From Palsa-295 sp963785585 (GTDB lineage Bacteria; Acidobacteriota; Terriglobia; Acidiferrales; UBA7541): a stretch of DNA of 64,000 bases. This document shows, piece after piece, positions 35,327-44,427 of the stretch. The stretch is taken from contig CAWAVW010000004.1 of the NCBI GenBank assembly GCA_963785585.1, positions 2,542,001-2,606,000 on the forward strand. The letters are read 5' to 3'. Within the stretch, counting starts at the first letter, position 1, and each line of letters opens with the position of its first letter. A model generated the notes under the pieces. The model was not told the origin of the DNA. It ran no database searches and saw only the letters and a program-made list of their open reading frames with translations. The position numbers were made by a program, and so were the translations under genes.

Positions 35327-36144
35327 AGACGCAGGCGGAGAAGGGCCGAGCTTTTCGCGCGCTGCATGAACGCCAAGGCGCGTTCCTGATTCCGAATCCG
35401 TGGGATGCGGGATCGGCGCGGTTGCTGGAACATTTGGGCTTTGAGGCGCTGGCGACGACGAGCGCGGGGTACGCATTCACTACAGGGCGAAGGGATAATA
35501 CGGTTGGGCGCGAACCGATGATGGCGCATGTTGCAGCCGTGGCCGATGCCACGGATTTGCCGGCGAGCGCGGACCTTGGGAATGCGTTTGGGGACGAGCC
35601 GCGGGCGGTGGCGGAAACGTTTCGAATGGTGGCGGCTGTGGGAGCGGTGGGCGCGTCCGTCGAGGATGCGACGGGACGAGACGCAGATCCGATTTACGAA
35701 TTGGGATTGGCGAAGGAGCGAGTGCGGGCGGCGGTAGAGGCCGTGCGCGCGCTACACTTCCCTTTTACGGTGACGGCGCGATGCGAGAATTTTTTGGTCG
35801 GCCGCGAGAATATCAGGGACACGGTCGCACGGCTGCAGGCGTATCAGGAAGAGGGAGCGGACGTGCTGTACGCGCCAGGGATTACGGCGGCGGAGGATAT
35901 TCGAGCGATTGTGAGCTCGGTGGATCGTCCGGTGAATTTACTGCTGGGGATGCCGGGCGTGGAATTGACGTTAGCGGACGCTTCGCGGCTGGGCGTGAAG
36001 CGGGTGAGCGTTGGCAGCGCGCTGTGCCGCGCGGCGTATGGGGCGATGCTGTGCGCAGGACGAGAGATGAAGGAGAAGGGGACGTTTGGATTCGCCGAGG
36101 AGGCGATTTCGTTTAAGGCTATCAGCGCGATTTTTCCGGAGTGA
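35323..36144 (+). CDS. Isocitrate lyase/PEP mutase superfamily enzyme
   Basis: 273-residue cytosolic TIM-barrel enzyme. The N-terminus FLIPNPWDAGSARLLEHLGF and the metal-site segments ADLGNAFGD and SVEDATG are characteristic of the COG2513 branch, which includes oxaloacetate decarboxylases, methylisocitrate-lyase-like and carboxyphosphonoenolpyruvate mutase-like enzymes. The canonical KKCGH lyase motif is replaced by TARCENF, so isocitrate or methylisocitrate cleavage should not be assumed. Its 4-nt overlap with a glycoamylase gene is odd, since the two have no obvious biochemical link. Confidence 0.85.
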   Translation: MKTQAEKGRAFRALHERQGAFLIPNPWDAGSARLLEHLGFEALATTSAGYAFTTGRRDNTVGREPMMAHVAAVADATDLPASADLGNAFGDEPRAVAETFRMVAAVGAVGASVEDATGRDADPIYELGLAKERVRAAVEAVRALHFPFTVTARCENFLVGRENIRDTVARLQAYQEEGADVLYAPGITAAEDIRAIVSSVDRPVNLLLGMPGVELTLADASRLGVKRVSVGSALCRAAYGAMLCAGREMKEKGTFGFAEEAISFKAISAIFPE

Positions 36145-36284
36145 GGTCTGCCGCGGAGGCGCGGCAGGCTGCGCGAGCGACTAGTAGATTTGCATTATTC
36201 CCCGCAGTGAATCCCGCAGATACATTCCAGGTACATTTTGGCTCTCCCGCAGTAGCGTGTAATTCGAGCCTCAGGAGCGTGTCG

Positions 36285-37376
36285 ATGTCCGCACAGACTT
36301 CGGCGATGAACTTTGACGGAAGTACGGCGGCGGCGTATGCCTGGCGAAGCAAGGGGCTGGCGCTGGTGCTTATGGCGTTGATTTCCGGGATTTTCTGGGG
36401 CGATTCGAGGTATCCGGCGCTGATGAAGCGGTACCGAGCGGGGACGCAGGTGAAGGCAGCGGGTGAGCTGACGTTTGGCACGGTGTATGCAGTGGACCGC
36501 AGCATGCCGCTCGGAACGCGCGTGTGGCGGACGACGGTGAATTGGCTGGACGCGAATCGAGTGGGGATGACGTTTTCGTTTTTGTTCGGGCCGGCGGCGC
36601 TCACGTTTTTGGCGACGTTGAGAAGGCGGCGAACGAAGTCGCGGTGGCTGAATACGGTGTATGGAGCGGTGGCGGGAGTGCCGATGGCGGTTTGTACGAA
36701 TTGCGTGGCGCCGATTGCTCGCGGGTTGATTGCATCGGGAATGAGCACGGAGTCCGTGCTGGCGACGATGTTTGCGTCACCAGCATTGAACGTGGTGGTG
36801 CTGGCGATGACGTTTACACTGTTTCCCGCTTCGATCGCCGTGTTGAAGTTGGCGACGGTGGTGTTTCTGATTGCGGTGTTTGCGCCGGCAGCGGGCGCTC
36901 GACGCCGGGAGGCAGCCGATTCGGAGCTGTGCGCAATTGAGATTCCGGCATCGGAGACCTGGGGGGAGGCGTTTGCGGGTATCGCGCGATCGTATGCGAA
37001 AAGTTTCTGGTATGTGTTTCGCATAGCGTTTCCGTTGATGCTGGCCGCGGCGGCGATTGGCGCGCTGACAGTGGAACTGTTGCCGGCGCAGGCGCTGGTC
37101 GCCCGGGTATCGATTGGCGGCATCGTGTTGGTGGCGCTGGTGGCGGCGTTTTTGCCGGTGCCGATGGCGTTTGATGTGGCGATTGCGTATATCGCGATGA
37201 CGAAGGGCGTGCCGATGCCGTATGTGGTGACGATCCTCTGCACGCTGGGAATTGTGAGCGTTTACTCGCTGGCGGTGGTGGGGAAATCGCTATCGTGGCG
37301 GGTTGCAGCGGCGGCTTACGCGACGGTGGTGGCGCTGGGTGCGTTAGCGGGCGTGATTTCGGGGTTTCTGGTGTGA
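36285..37376 (+). CDS. DUF318/PF03773-family membrane permease
   Basis: 363-residue inner-membrane protein with about eight to ten hydrophobic segments. The start at 36285 has AGGAG 8 nt upstream. The core signature VPMAVCTNCVAPIARGLI and FASPALNVVVLAM corresponds to the paired PxxSCGxxPL and APxxNPVV motifs of this family, which includes the ArsP organoarsenical exporter. Here the cysteine motif is CTNC rather than CSCG. The substrate is unknown. Helices are separated by a basic cytosolic loop (RRRRTKSRW). No arsenic genes are nearby. Confidence 0.78.
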   Translation: MSAQTSAMNFDGSTAAAYAWRSKGLALVLMALISGIFWGDSRYPALMKRYRAGTQVKAAGELTFGTVYAVDRSMPLGTRVWRTTVNWLDANRVGMTFSFLFGPAALTFLATLRRRRTKSRWLNTVYGAVAGVPMAVCTNCVAPIARGLIASGMSTESVLATMFASPALNVVVLAMTFTLFPASIAVLKLATVVFLIAVFAPAAGARRREAADSELCAIEIPASETWGEAFAGIARSYAKSFWYVFRIAFPLMLAAAAIGALTVELLPAQALVARVSIGGIVLVALVAAFLPVPMAFDVAIAYIAMTKGVPMPYVVTILCTLGIVSVYSLAVVGKSLSWRVAAAAYATVVALGALAGVISGFLV

Positions 37377-37458
37377 GCGGATTTTGTCGAAAGGAAGGTC
37401 GAGTTCGAGGCTACGTGAAGGGCGCAGTAAGTGAGGGCAAGCAACGCTTGCAAAACCG

Positions 37459-38235
37459 ATGAGCGAAACAACTTCAATCGATCGTAGTTCGGTGGTTGTG
37501 CTGGGAATTTTGTTGGCGCTGGGTCTAGTGATGGGCGGGTGGGTGTTGGGCGCGGAGATCAAAGCGACGCGGCTGAGCGACCGCTACGTGACGGTGAAAG
37601 GGCTGGTCGAGAGAACGGTGAAATCTGATTTAGCGGTCTGGCCGATCAACTACAAGGAAGCGGGCGACGATTTGACGGCACTCTACGGAAAGACCGAAGG
37701 GGACAAGAAAACGATTCTCGATTTTCTGACCCAGGAAGGAATTCAATCCACGGAGATCGGTATTGGGCAAGTGCGGGTGATCGACACGCAGGCGAACGAA
37801 TACAGCAACGGAAATCGCGCGCCGCATCGCTATATTGTGGAGCAGGAGATCACGGTGCGAACCTCGCGCGTGGACCAAGTGGCCGCCGCGTCCCAGAAAA
37901 CCATGCAATTGCTGCAAAAGGGTATTGTGCTCGATAACGGAGTCGGTTCGGCGCTCGAATACAAGTTCACGGGATTGAATTCGATTAAGCCGGACATGAT
38001 CACCGAAGCGACGCGAAACGCGCGGGCGGCTGCGGACCGGTTTGCAACGGACTCCGGAAGCAAGGTTGGCTCGATACGGCAGGCGAATCAGGGCGTATTT
38101 GCGATTTTGCCGCAGGATCAGGGCAGCGATACCGCCGATCCGGATGCGGGCGGCACTGGCTCCGGTTCCGCGGACAACAGCTTGATGAAAACGGTGCGCG
38201 TGGTGACTACCGTCCAGTACTACCTCGAAAAGTAA
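37459..38235 (+). CDS. SIMPL-domain (DUF541) membrane-anchored protein
   Basis: 258-residue protein with one N-terminal transmembrane helix (VVVLGILLALGLVMGGWVLG, residues ~12-31) and a periplasmic SIMPL domain. The family pattern is present: YVTVKGLVERTVKSDLAVWPI, then a region TVRTSRVDQVAAASQ, then EATRNARAAADRFA. SIMPL proteins are linked to envelope stress and signalling in various bacteria but lack a defined biochemical activity. The C-terminus has a Gly/Asp-rich insertion before the last strand. Confidence 0.87.
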   Translation: MSETTSIDRSSVVVLGILLALGLVMGGWVLGAEIKATRLSDRYVTVKGLVERTVKSDLAVWPINYKEAGDDLTALYGKTEGDKKTILDFLTQEGIQSTEIGIGQVRVIDTQANEYSNGNRAPHRYIVEQEITVRTSRVDQVAAASQKTMQLLQKGIVLDNGVGSALEYKFTGLNSIKPDMITEATRNARAAADRFATDSGSKVGSIRQANQGVFAILPQDQGSDTADPDAGGTGSGSADNSLMKTVRVVTTVQYYLEK

Positions 38236-38278
38236 GCGTCGATTCCCTTCCCGGCGGTCGGATATATTTGGTTCGACC

Positions 38279-39271
38279 ATGACCGGACCACAAAAGCACG
38301 ACTCCCTATTGGCTGCGCCATTCGGCACGCTTGTTCGCGTCGCCGCGTTTTGCGCCGTGGTGTTTTTTGCGTCGGCGCCTGCTGCGTTTGCATGGGGCTG
38401 CGATGGGCACAAAGTGGTGGCGACGATTGCGTACACGAGGATGAGTCCGAAGGCGAAGGCTGCCGCGAATTTGCTGCTGGCGCAATTACACGTGGATCCG
38501 TCCGTGAACCATTTCTGTACGAGCGACGCGAACTTGTTCGTGGATGTTTCGACGTGGACGGACGACATCCGGAAAGTCCGGCCCGAGACGGCGGCTTGGC
38601 ATTACATCAATCTGCCGCTGGGAACGACGAGATACGACGCGAAGTATTGCCCGCCGAAAGAGAGTTGCGTGGTGGAGGCAATCGAAAAACAGCTGGGGAT
38701 TTTGCGCGATGAGAAGGCGACGCCGGCGGAACGGAGCATGGCGCTGCTGTTTGTGATCCACCTTGTCGGGGACTTGCACCAGCCGCTGCACGACGCGGAC
38801 AACAACGATCGCGGCGGGAATTGCGTGCCGGTGACATTTTACGGGACGGCGCCGGTGGAGGGCGAGAACGAGAGCTTCCGGCCGAATCTGCATTCGGTGT
38901 GGGATGTGGATTTGGTCACGAAAGCGCTGAACGAAAAATCCGTTGCCGATTTTTCGACGTCGCTTGAGGCGGAGTTCGGAGTTGAGACAGACGCGTGGGC
39001 GAAAGAGAAAATGAATCTGACGAATTGGGCGGTGGAGGGCGAGAGACTGGCGGAGAACGTCGTATATGGGAAATTGCCACGGACGGTCCCGCTCGAAGCG
39101 CCAGTAGAAATGAAGTACTGCAGCGATGACAACGGCGTGGGCGAGCGGATGGAGAAGTTGCACGAAGCGGTGGATGAGAAGTACGAGCGAGCGACGCACG
39201 AGATGCTCGAGCGACAACTGACGGCTGCGGGCGTGAGACTCGCGGCGATCTTGAATGACGTTTGGAAGTGA
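38279..39271 (+). CDS. Secreted S1/P1-type zinc nuclease
   Basis: 330-residue exported enzyme that hydrolyses single-stranded RNA and DNA and 3'-nucleotides. The signal peptide should be cleaved between A38 and W39 (AFA|WGCDGHKV), exposing the N-terminal Trp whose amine binds zinc in this family. The remaining zinc ligands are visible: GH in WGCDGHK, D in DVSTWTDDI, H in WHYINLP, and the HLVGDLHQPLHDADNNDRGGN motif, followed by HSVWDVDLV. It probably scavenges nucleic-acid phosphate or nucleosides outside the cytoplasm. Confidence 0.95.
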   Translation: MTGPQKHDSLLAAPFGTLVRVAAFCAVVFFASAPAAFAWGCDGHKVVATIAYTRMSPKAKAAANLLLAQLHVDPSVNHFCTSDANLFVDVSTWTDDIRKVRPETAAWHYINLPLGTTRYDAKYCPPKESCVVEAIEKQLGILRDEKATPAERSMALLFVIHLVGDLHQPLHDADNNDRGGNCVPVTFYGTAPVEGENESFRPNLHSVWDVDLVTKALNEKSVADFSTSLEAEFGVETDAWAKEKMNLTNWAVEGERLAENVVYGKLPRTVPLEAPVEMKYCSDDNGVGERMEKLHEAVDEKYERATHEMLERQLTAAGVRLAAILNDVWK

Positions 39272-39286
39272 GCGAGAGCGGCTGAA

Positions 39287-39406
39287 TCAGAATCCCGGCG
39301 GTCGCTCGGACCAGACGTCGAAGGCGCGTTCAAGGGCGAGGATGGCGGACGCGCTGACGCGCGCTAAGGAGGCTTTCGCCAGGAATTCGCGGCGAGAGCT
39401 GGACAT
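39287..39406 (-). pseudogene. Truncated Tat-signal ORF (39 residues)
   Basis: A 39-residue minus-strand frame starts at 39406 with GGAGG 7 nt upstream and encodes MSSSRREFLAKASLA, a textbook twin-arginine signal, then a short hydrophobic stretch (SASAILAL) and a stop, with no mature domain. It ends 15 nt from the stop of the S1/P1 nuclease gene on the opposite strand. I read it as the start of a Tat-exported protein whose body was lost; it might instead be a real short ORF. No matching body is found in the ~230 nt upstream or on the same strand nearby. Confidence 0.4.
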
Positions 39407-39640
39407 TCGGGGCCTCCGATTTGTTTTTGCCGATGCGTTGAAACCGACCGTAAGATCGACTGAGAAGAGCGAACGCTGAGTCCGCAATCGCGGGCGCCGC
39501 AGTCGAGAATGCCGGTGCCACGAGGCGGTAGGCGGAGTACCAGATGTGAGACGGCGGCTTGAGAGATTTGTGACCGGGTAAAACTTCTCGCTCGATGCAT
39601 GAGTGGATCGCGGGCCCGCCCTTCGGACAACAATTCCCTG

Positions 39641-42067
39641 CTAGTCGTCGCGGAGGGCTTGCATGGGGTCTACGCGGGAGGCGCGGCGCGCGGGAATGTA
39701 GCAGGCGAGGATGGCGGAGGTCATCAGGAGGGCGGCTACGATCGAGAATGCGGGTAGATCGATCTTGCCGACGTTGAAGAACATGGATTGCATACTTTTG
39801 CCGACGAAGTAGGCGCCGCCGAATCCGAGGACGAGGCCGATGAGCGCGAGAATGATGCCTTCGCGCAGTATGAGGTTGAGGACGCTGGCGGTATTGGCAC
39901 CGAGAGCCATGCGCAAGCCGATTTCGTGGGTTCGCTGAGCGACGGCGAACGACATGACACCGTAAATTCCCATTGCAGCGAGAAGCAGGGCGACCACGGC
40001 GAACCCGCCGAAGAGGAGCGCGGTGAAACGGTCACCGGCTTTTGCTTCGTCGAGGATTTGGTCCATGGTTTTGACCTCGGCGAGAGGAAGGTTTGGATCG
40101 ATGGACTCCACAATGTCCGCGATGGATTTGGTGAGCGAACCGGGATCTCCGGCGGCGCGGACGGCGACGACGGCTTGGGGCCAGGGACTTTGAGCAAAGG
40201 GAACGTCAATTTCGGGAAAACCGTCGCCGTGCGGGCCCCCGTTGCGGACGTTACTGTACACGCCGACGATTTGCCACGCGATCGGAGGTCCGAGTTTGGT
40301 GACGCCTGGGACGAGTTGTTCGATTAGAAGGCGCTGTGAGAGCGGATCGACACCGGTGAAGAATTTTTTGGCGAAGGCTTCGTTGACGACAGCGACGTTG
40401 ACGGATCCGGCGCGGTCCTGTTCGTTCAGTGGGCGACCTTTATCGAAGCGAATGCCGAAGGTCTGAAAATAGTCGGGCGTGACCATATTGAAACCGGCAA
40501 CGGGACGCTGGGACGGATCATCCACGTTTTTTCCTTCGATGATGAATGGCATGCCGAAATTTACGCCTTGCAGCGGCATTCCCTCGGCGGCGGTCATGGA
40601 AGTCACGCCGGGCAGCGCGGCGATGCGATCGTGAAGCTGCTGGTAAAAAGTGACAATTTGCGTGCTTTCGGTGAGGCGGCCATCGGGCACGGGAAGAAAG
40701 AATGTGAGCAGGTGATCGGATTTGAATCCTAGATCCACGTGGGCAACGTTCCAGAGGCTGTGAATGGCAAGTCCGCCGCCGGTGAGCAAGCTGAGGGCGA
40801 GGGCGAATTCGAGGACGACGAGTGTGCGGCGCAGGCCGTGACGTCCGGAAGAGCTCGCAGAGCGGCCTCCCTCTTTCATCACTTCGTTCAGGTTCATGCT
40901 GACGGCTTGCCATGCGGGAGCGCAGCCGAAGAGCAACCCGGCGAACAAACTGGCGGCGAGGGTGAAAAGCAGAACAGGGATATTCATGCGGACTTCCGCT
41001 TCGGACGGCAAGGTGAAGGGCGGCATCATCAGCATGATGAGTTTCAAGAGGCTCCACGCGAGAAGCGTGCCGACGACGCAACCGATCAGGGATAGCGCGA
41101 TACTCTCCGATAAAAACTGAGTGAACAGACGCCAGCGGGAGGCACCGAGCGAGGCGCGGACCGCGACTTCTTTTTGGCGAGTGGTGGCGCGAGCGAGAAG
41201 CAGGTTGGCGACGTTGGCGCAGGCGATCAGCAGAACAAAGGCGACAGCTCCCATCAGCAGCCAGAGACCACGGATCAAATCACGGTCGAGAAAATCGTTT
41301 TTGAGAGGTTCGACGCGAACTCCCCAGCCTTTGTTCGATTTGGGATACACCTCAGCGATGTGATTGCCGACGGAATCCATGTCGGCTTTGGCCTGTGCCA
41401 TGGTGACGCCGGGCTTGAGACGACCCATGACGAGGATGAAGTGGAAATCGTGATTGATCTGCTCGGGAGTAAATGCGAGCGGGACGTAGAGTTCGATTTC
41501 GAGCCGGTCGGCGGCACCCGGAGCAAGCACACCGACGATGGTGTAGGGCTCGCCATTCATCTGGACTTGCTTGCCGATGATGTTTGGATCCGAACCGAAG
41601 CGGCCCTTCCAGAGACGATTGGTGAGGATCGCAACGTGGTCTTTGCCGACCTGGCCCTCTTCGGGCAGGAAGTCGCGGCCCATCAGCATCGGACGGCCCA
41701 TCATGGAAATAAATCCGGGGGTATCCATTTGTGATGCGACGCGTTCGGGGCGGCCCGAGGTGGAAAGGTTGACGCTGGAATCGTGCCAGGCGTTGACGTC
41801 TTGAAAGACGGTGTTTTCGTGCTTCCAATCGAGGTAGTCGCCGGCGGAAACTCCGTTTTTATTTCCCTGGATCGTGGACCAGAGCATCATCAGCTGCTCT
41901 TGATGGGGATACGGCATGGGCGCGAGGAGAGTGGCGTACACGACGCTGAAGATGGCGGTGTTGGCGCCAATGCCGAGAGCAAGGGCGAGAACGGCGACGG
42001 AAGCGAAGCCGGGATTCTTGAACAGGAGGCGGAAACCGAATTGAAGGTCGCGCAAGAAATTTTTCAT
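39641..42067 (-). CDS. Orphan MacB/FtsX-like ABC permease (ADOP type)
   Basis: 808-residue inner-membrane protein made of two MacB-like halves. It starts with the typical acidobacterial sequence LRDLQFGFRLLFKNPGF, a transmembrane helix (VAVLALALGIGANTAIFSVV) and a periplasmic domain with GDYLDWKHENTVF and VGVLAPGAADRLE; three helices follow (the 260-370 region), then the second half with SMTAAEGMPLQG and a closing FtsX domain that ends DPMQALRDD. No ATP-binding protein gene lies next to it, which is the defining trait of acidobacterial duplicated orphan permeases. Its substrate is unknown; family relatives export antibiotics or peptides. Confidence 0.93.
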   Translation of the reverse strand: MKNFLRDLQFGFRLLFKNPGFASVAVLALALGIGANTAIFSVVYATLLAPMPYPHQEQLMMLWSTIQGNKNGVSAGDYLDWKHENTVFQDVNAWHDSSVNLSTSGRPERVASQMDTPGFISMMGRPMLMGRDFLPEEGQVGKDHVAILTNRLWKGRFGSDPNIIGKQVQMNGEPYTIVGVLAPGAADRLEIELYVPLAFTPEQINHDFHFILVMGRLKPGVTMAQAKADMDSVGNHIAEVYPKSNKGWGVRVEPLKNDFLDRDLIRGLWLLMGAVAFVLLIACANVANLLLARATTRQKEVAVRASLGASRWRLFTQFLSESIALSLIGCVVGTLLAWSLLKLIMLMMPPFTLPSEAEVRMNIPVLLFTLAASLFAGLLFGCAPAWQAVSMNLNEVMKEGGRSASSSGRHGLRRTLVVLEFALALSLLTGGGLAIHSLWNVAHVDLGFKSDHLLTFFLPVPDGRLTESTQIVTFYQQLHDRIAALPGVTSMTAAEGMPLQGVNFGMPFIIEGKNVDDPSQRPVAGFNMVTPDYFQTFGIRFDKGRPLNEQDRAGSVNVAVVNEAFAKKFFTGVDPLSQRLLIEQLVPGVTKLGPPIAWQIVGVYSNVRNGGPHGDGFPEIDVPFAQSPWPQAVVAVRAAGDPGSLTKSIADIVESIDPNLPLAEVKTMDQILDEAKAGDRFTALLFGGFAVVALLLAAMGIYGVMSFAVAQRTHEIGLRMALGANTASVLNLILREGIILALIGLVLGFGGAYFVGKSMQSMFFNVGKIDLPAFSIVAALLMTSAILACYIPARRASRVDPMQALRDD

Positions 42068-42382
42068 GGTAGCCTCGCCGAACTTGCAAGTCTCGTCCGT
42101 TCAACCGGCACGTCGGGCCGTGTAGAGCCACGGATGTGTTCAACTCGCAGACGTATGAAACGTTAAACGGAAAAATGGGAGCAAATGTTCAGCCATATCT
42201 TTCACTGTTACAGATTGTCACACTAAAGGACTTAGGGGCATCCGGAGTTTTTGGATTGCGCTTGGCGGTTCGATTTTGATTTCCGCGTGTTCAGTTGCGA
42301 ATCGTCGTTCGCGGAGCAGCTGTGGGCACGATCGTAAAGATGCGGGTCAATATCGAGCGAGGAGGAAAGCTGCGAGGATGAT
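42068..42382. other. Intergenic region upstream of the orphan ABC permease
   Basis: 315 nt without a credible gene; a plus-strand frame with a lipobox-like LISACS has no start codon. At 42156-42167 the sequence TGAAACGTTAAA resembles the LacI-2 type sites found at 50569 and 56295, about 90 nt upstream of the permease start. This is a weak match and may be chance. Confidence 0.4.
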
Positions 42383-43606
42383 TTACGACCCCGCCCGGTG
42401 AAAACTGCGGCCGGTTTTTTCGGGTCCGAAGAAGAAGATCAGCATGAGGGCGACGATGACGATGGATTCGAACAGGGCGAGGGCGCCGGAGTAACCGATG
42501 TGGTCGCGCAATGCGTATTCGAGCGAGACGGCCGGAGAAGCGATGAGAACGCCGAGTTGATAGACGAAGCCGGGAAACAGGCTGCGGATGGCGTCGGGCG
42601 AGAGTTCGTTGAGGTGAGCCGGAATCACACCAAACGTGCCCTGCACGCCGAATTGCATGACGCAGGAGCCGATCAGCAATGCGGTGATGCCGGAGCCATA
42701 AGCCCACAAGGGTATCGAGATGATCGACACCACGAGTGCGACCAGAGCTCCGTAACGGCGGCCGATTTTTTGGGAGAGGCGTCCGATGATCAAGGCGCCG
42801 GCGATGGCGAAGCAGTTGTAGAGGATCGCGGTGCGAGCGACGAGGCCCGCCGAGAAGTGGTGGATCGATTTGAGGAAGTCCGGATAAAGGTCCTGCGTGC
42901 CGTGCGAAAGGCAGGTCATCAGCGTCATCAGAAGGAGCAGGTAGCCGAAGGTGCGGCGGTAACTCCAGAGCGTCGCGATGATTTGCCAAAGCGAAGGAAG
43001 GCGGTGGTGCTCCCAGGCGGCGGGTTCGCGGGAAAGCGCGGCGAGAGCGATGGTGATGAGCGCCGGGATGATGCCGACGAGAAACATGGAGCGCCAACCG
43101 AAATGGGGCACAAGCGTGGCGGAGCAAAGAGCGGCGAGGAGGTAGCCGATCGGGTAGCCCGCCTGCATCAACCCTGAGAAAAATCCGCGGCGGCGTTCCG
43201 TGACGCATTCCATGGCGAAGGATGCGCCGACTCCCCAATAGCCGCCCATGCCGATACCGTACAAAAAGCGCAAGACGGCGAAGGTTTTGAAATTGGGAGC
43301 GAAACCACTGAGGACGGTGATGATGGAAAAGTAGGCGACGGCGGCAATCAGGAGTTTTCTTCGGCCGAAGCGATCGGCGAGGGAGCCGAAGATGAGCGCG
43401 CCGATCGGGCGAGCCGCGAGCGCGGCACCGATCGTAGAAACGACCAGAGCTTTCGAAACGTTGAAATGAAGCGCGAGAGTGTCGAACAGAAAAACGATCG
43501 CGAAGAAGTCGAAGGCATCGAGGACCCATCCGGTGATGCCGGAGGCGACAGCGAATTGCCATCGAGGATGGACCGCGGAGTTCGAGGGCTGCGGCGCGGT
43601 AATCAC
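42383..43606 (-). CDS. MFS carboxylate transporter (sialate/lactate:H+ symporter type)
   Basis: 407-residue inner-membrane transporter with about 12 helices. The first helix carries GWVLDAFDFFAIVFLF and the first cytosolic loop GSLADRFGRRK, both typical of the SHS/MHS branch that moves organic acids with protons. The start is a GTG at 43606. It is the last gene of the operon with the citryl-CoA lyase-like and CoA-ligase-like genes, 50 nt downstream of the lyase, so it probably imports the organic acid that the operon processes. Confidence 0.83.
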   Translation of the reverse strand: MITAPQPSNSAVHPRWQFAVASGITGWVLDAFDFFAIVFLFDTLALHFNVSKALVVSTIGAALAARPIGALIFGSLADRFGRRKLLIAAVAYFSIITVLSGFAPNFKTFAVLRFLYGIGMGGYWGVGASFAMECVTERRRGFFSGLMQAGYPIGYLLAALCSATLVPHFGWRSMFLVGIIPALITIALAALSREPAAWEHHRLPSLWQIIATLWSYRRTFGYLLLLMTLMTCLSHGTQDLYPDFLKSIHHFSAGLVARTAILYNCFAIAGALIIGRLSQKIGRRYGALVALVVSIISIPLWAYGSGITALLIGSCVMQFGVQGTFGVIPAHLNELSPDAIRSLFPGFVYQLGVLIASPAVSLEYALRDHIGYSGALALFESIVIVALMLIFFFGPEKTGRSFHRAGS

Positions 43607-43656
43607 GGGAGGGTGATGCCTTGCGCCGACGAGATCGAGTGGCGTGAAAGGATCAT

Positions 43657-44427
43657 TTACGCGGGCAGCTTTCGAGGCGCGGGGCCGTCGTATTCGTAGG
43701 CGTCCGGATCGATTGGCGCGAGAGGAGCGTTTCGCGACTGTTCTTCGAGGGCGTGAGCGATCAAACCGGGGACCCGAGCGATCATGAAAATGCCGTTCGC
43801 GGCAGCGGCGGGGAAATGTATATCACAGAGAAGCGCGGCGATGGCGCCGTCCACGTTGAGAGGCAGCGGCTTTCCGTGATGCCGGGTGAGTGCAGCTTCG
43901 ATGGCGCGCGCGTGCCGAACATGAGAACCAGCGAGCGAGAGGTTTTCGGCCACTTGAATCAGGCGAACGGTGCGCGGGTCCTGGTGATGAAGGCGGTGGC
44001 CAAAACCGGGGATGCGCGTGCCGGCCTTCGCATGGCGCGCGACGATTTCGGCGGCGGCAATCTCGGGATTCGCGTTCGTCTGCACGGAAAGCTGGAGAAC
44101 TTTCATGCAATCTTCAATGGCGCCGCCGTGGTGTTTCGAAATGGCAAGGACTCCAGCGGCTACACAACTGCTGAGAGGGGCGCCAGCGCTGGCGACCGTG
44201 GACGCGGCGAGAGTGGATGCCGGCGTAGGGCCATGGTCGAGGATCGAAAGCAGGATCGCTTCGAACAGTCGGCCGACCGGTTCGGTCGGTAGTTCTCCGG
44301 AGAGCAACAGATAGATTCCGGCACCGAGTGAGATGTTGCCTAGAAGATCGGTGACGCGGTAACCGCGGAGGTGAATCTCGTCTTTCTCGACCCAGGAGAT
44401 TGCGGTCTTGCGCGCGACGCCTTTCAC
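43657..44427 (-). CDS. Citryl-CoA lyase / citrate-synthase-like protein
   Basis: 256-residue protein with the citrate-synthase fold, shorter than citrate synthase (about 370-430 aa) and similar in length to citryl-CoA lyase (Ccl) of reductive-TCA bacteria. The three catalytic positions are kept: His at ~99/100 in SKHHGGAIEDC, His ~144 in PGFGHRLHHQDPR, and Asp ~193 in NVDGAIAAL. The GTG start overlaps the stop of the SCS-alpha-like gene by 4 nt and has GGAGG upstream. Ccl splits citryl-CoA into acetyl-CoA and oxaloacetate; a related 3-hydroxyacyl-type CoA ester is equally possible here. The enzyme could also run in the synthetic direction. Confidence 0.85.
   Translation of the reverse strand: MKGVARKTAISWVEKDEIHLRGYRVTDLLGNISLGAGIYLLLSGELPTEPVGRLFEAILLSILDHGPTPASTLAASTVASAGAPLSSCVAAGVLAISKHHGGAIEDCMKVLQLSVQTNANPEIAAAEIVARHAKAGTRIPGFGHRLHHQDPRTVRLIQVAENLSLAGSHVRHARAIEAALTRHHGKPLPLNVDGAIAALLCDIHFPAAAANGIFMIARVPGLIAHALEEQSRNAPLAPIDPDAYEYDGPAPRKLPA

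Noticed and set aside
42237..42382. A plus-strand lipoprotein-like segment (SILISACS)
   Set aside because: There is no start codon in frame at the right distance and no ribosome site; the frame is short and ends in the MFS 3' end.
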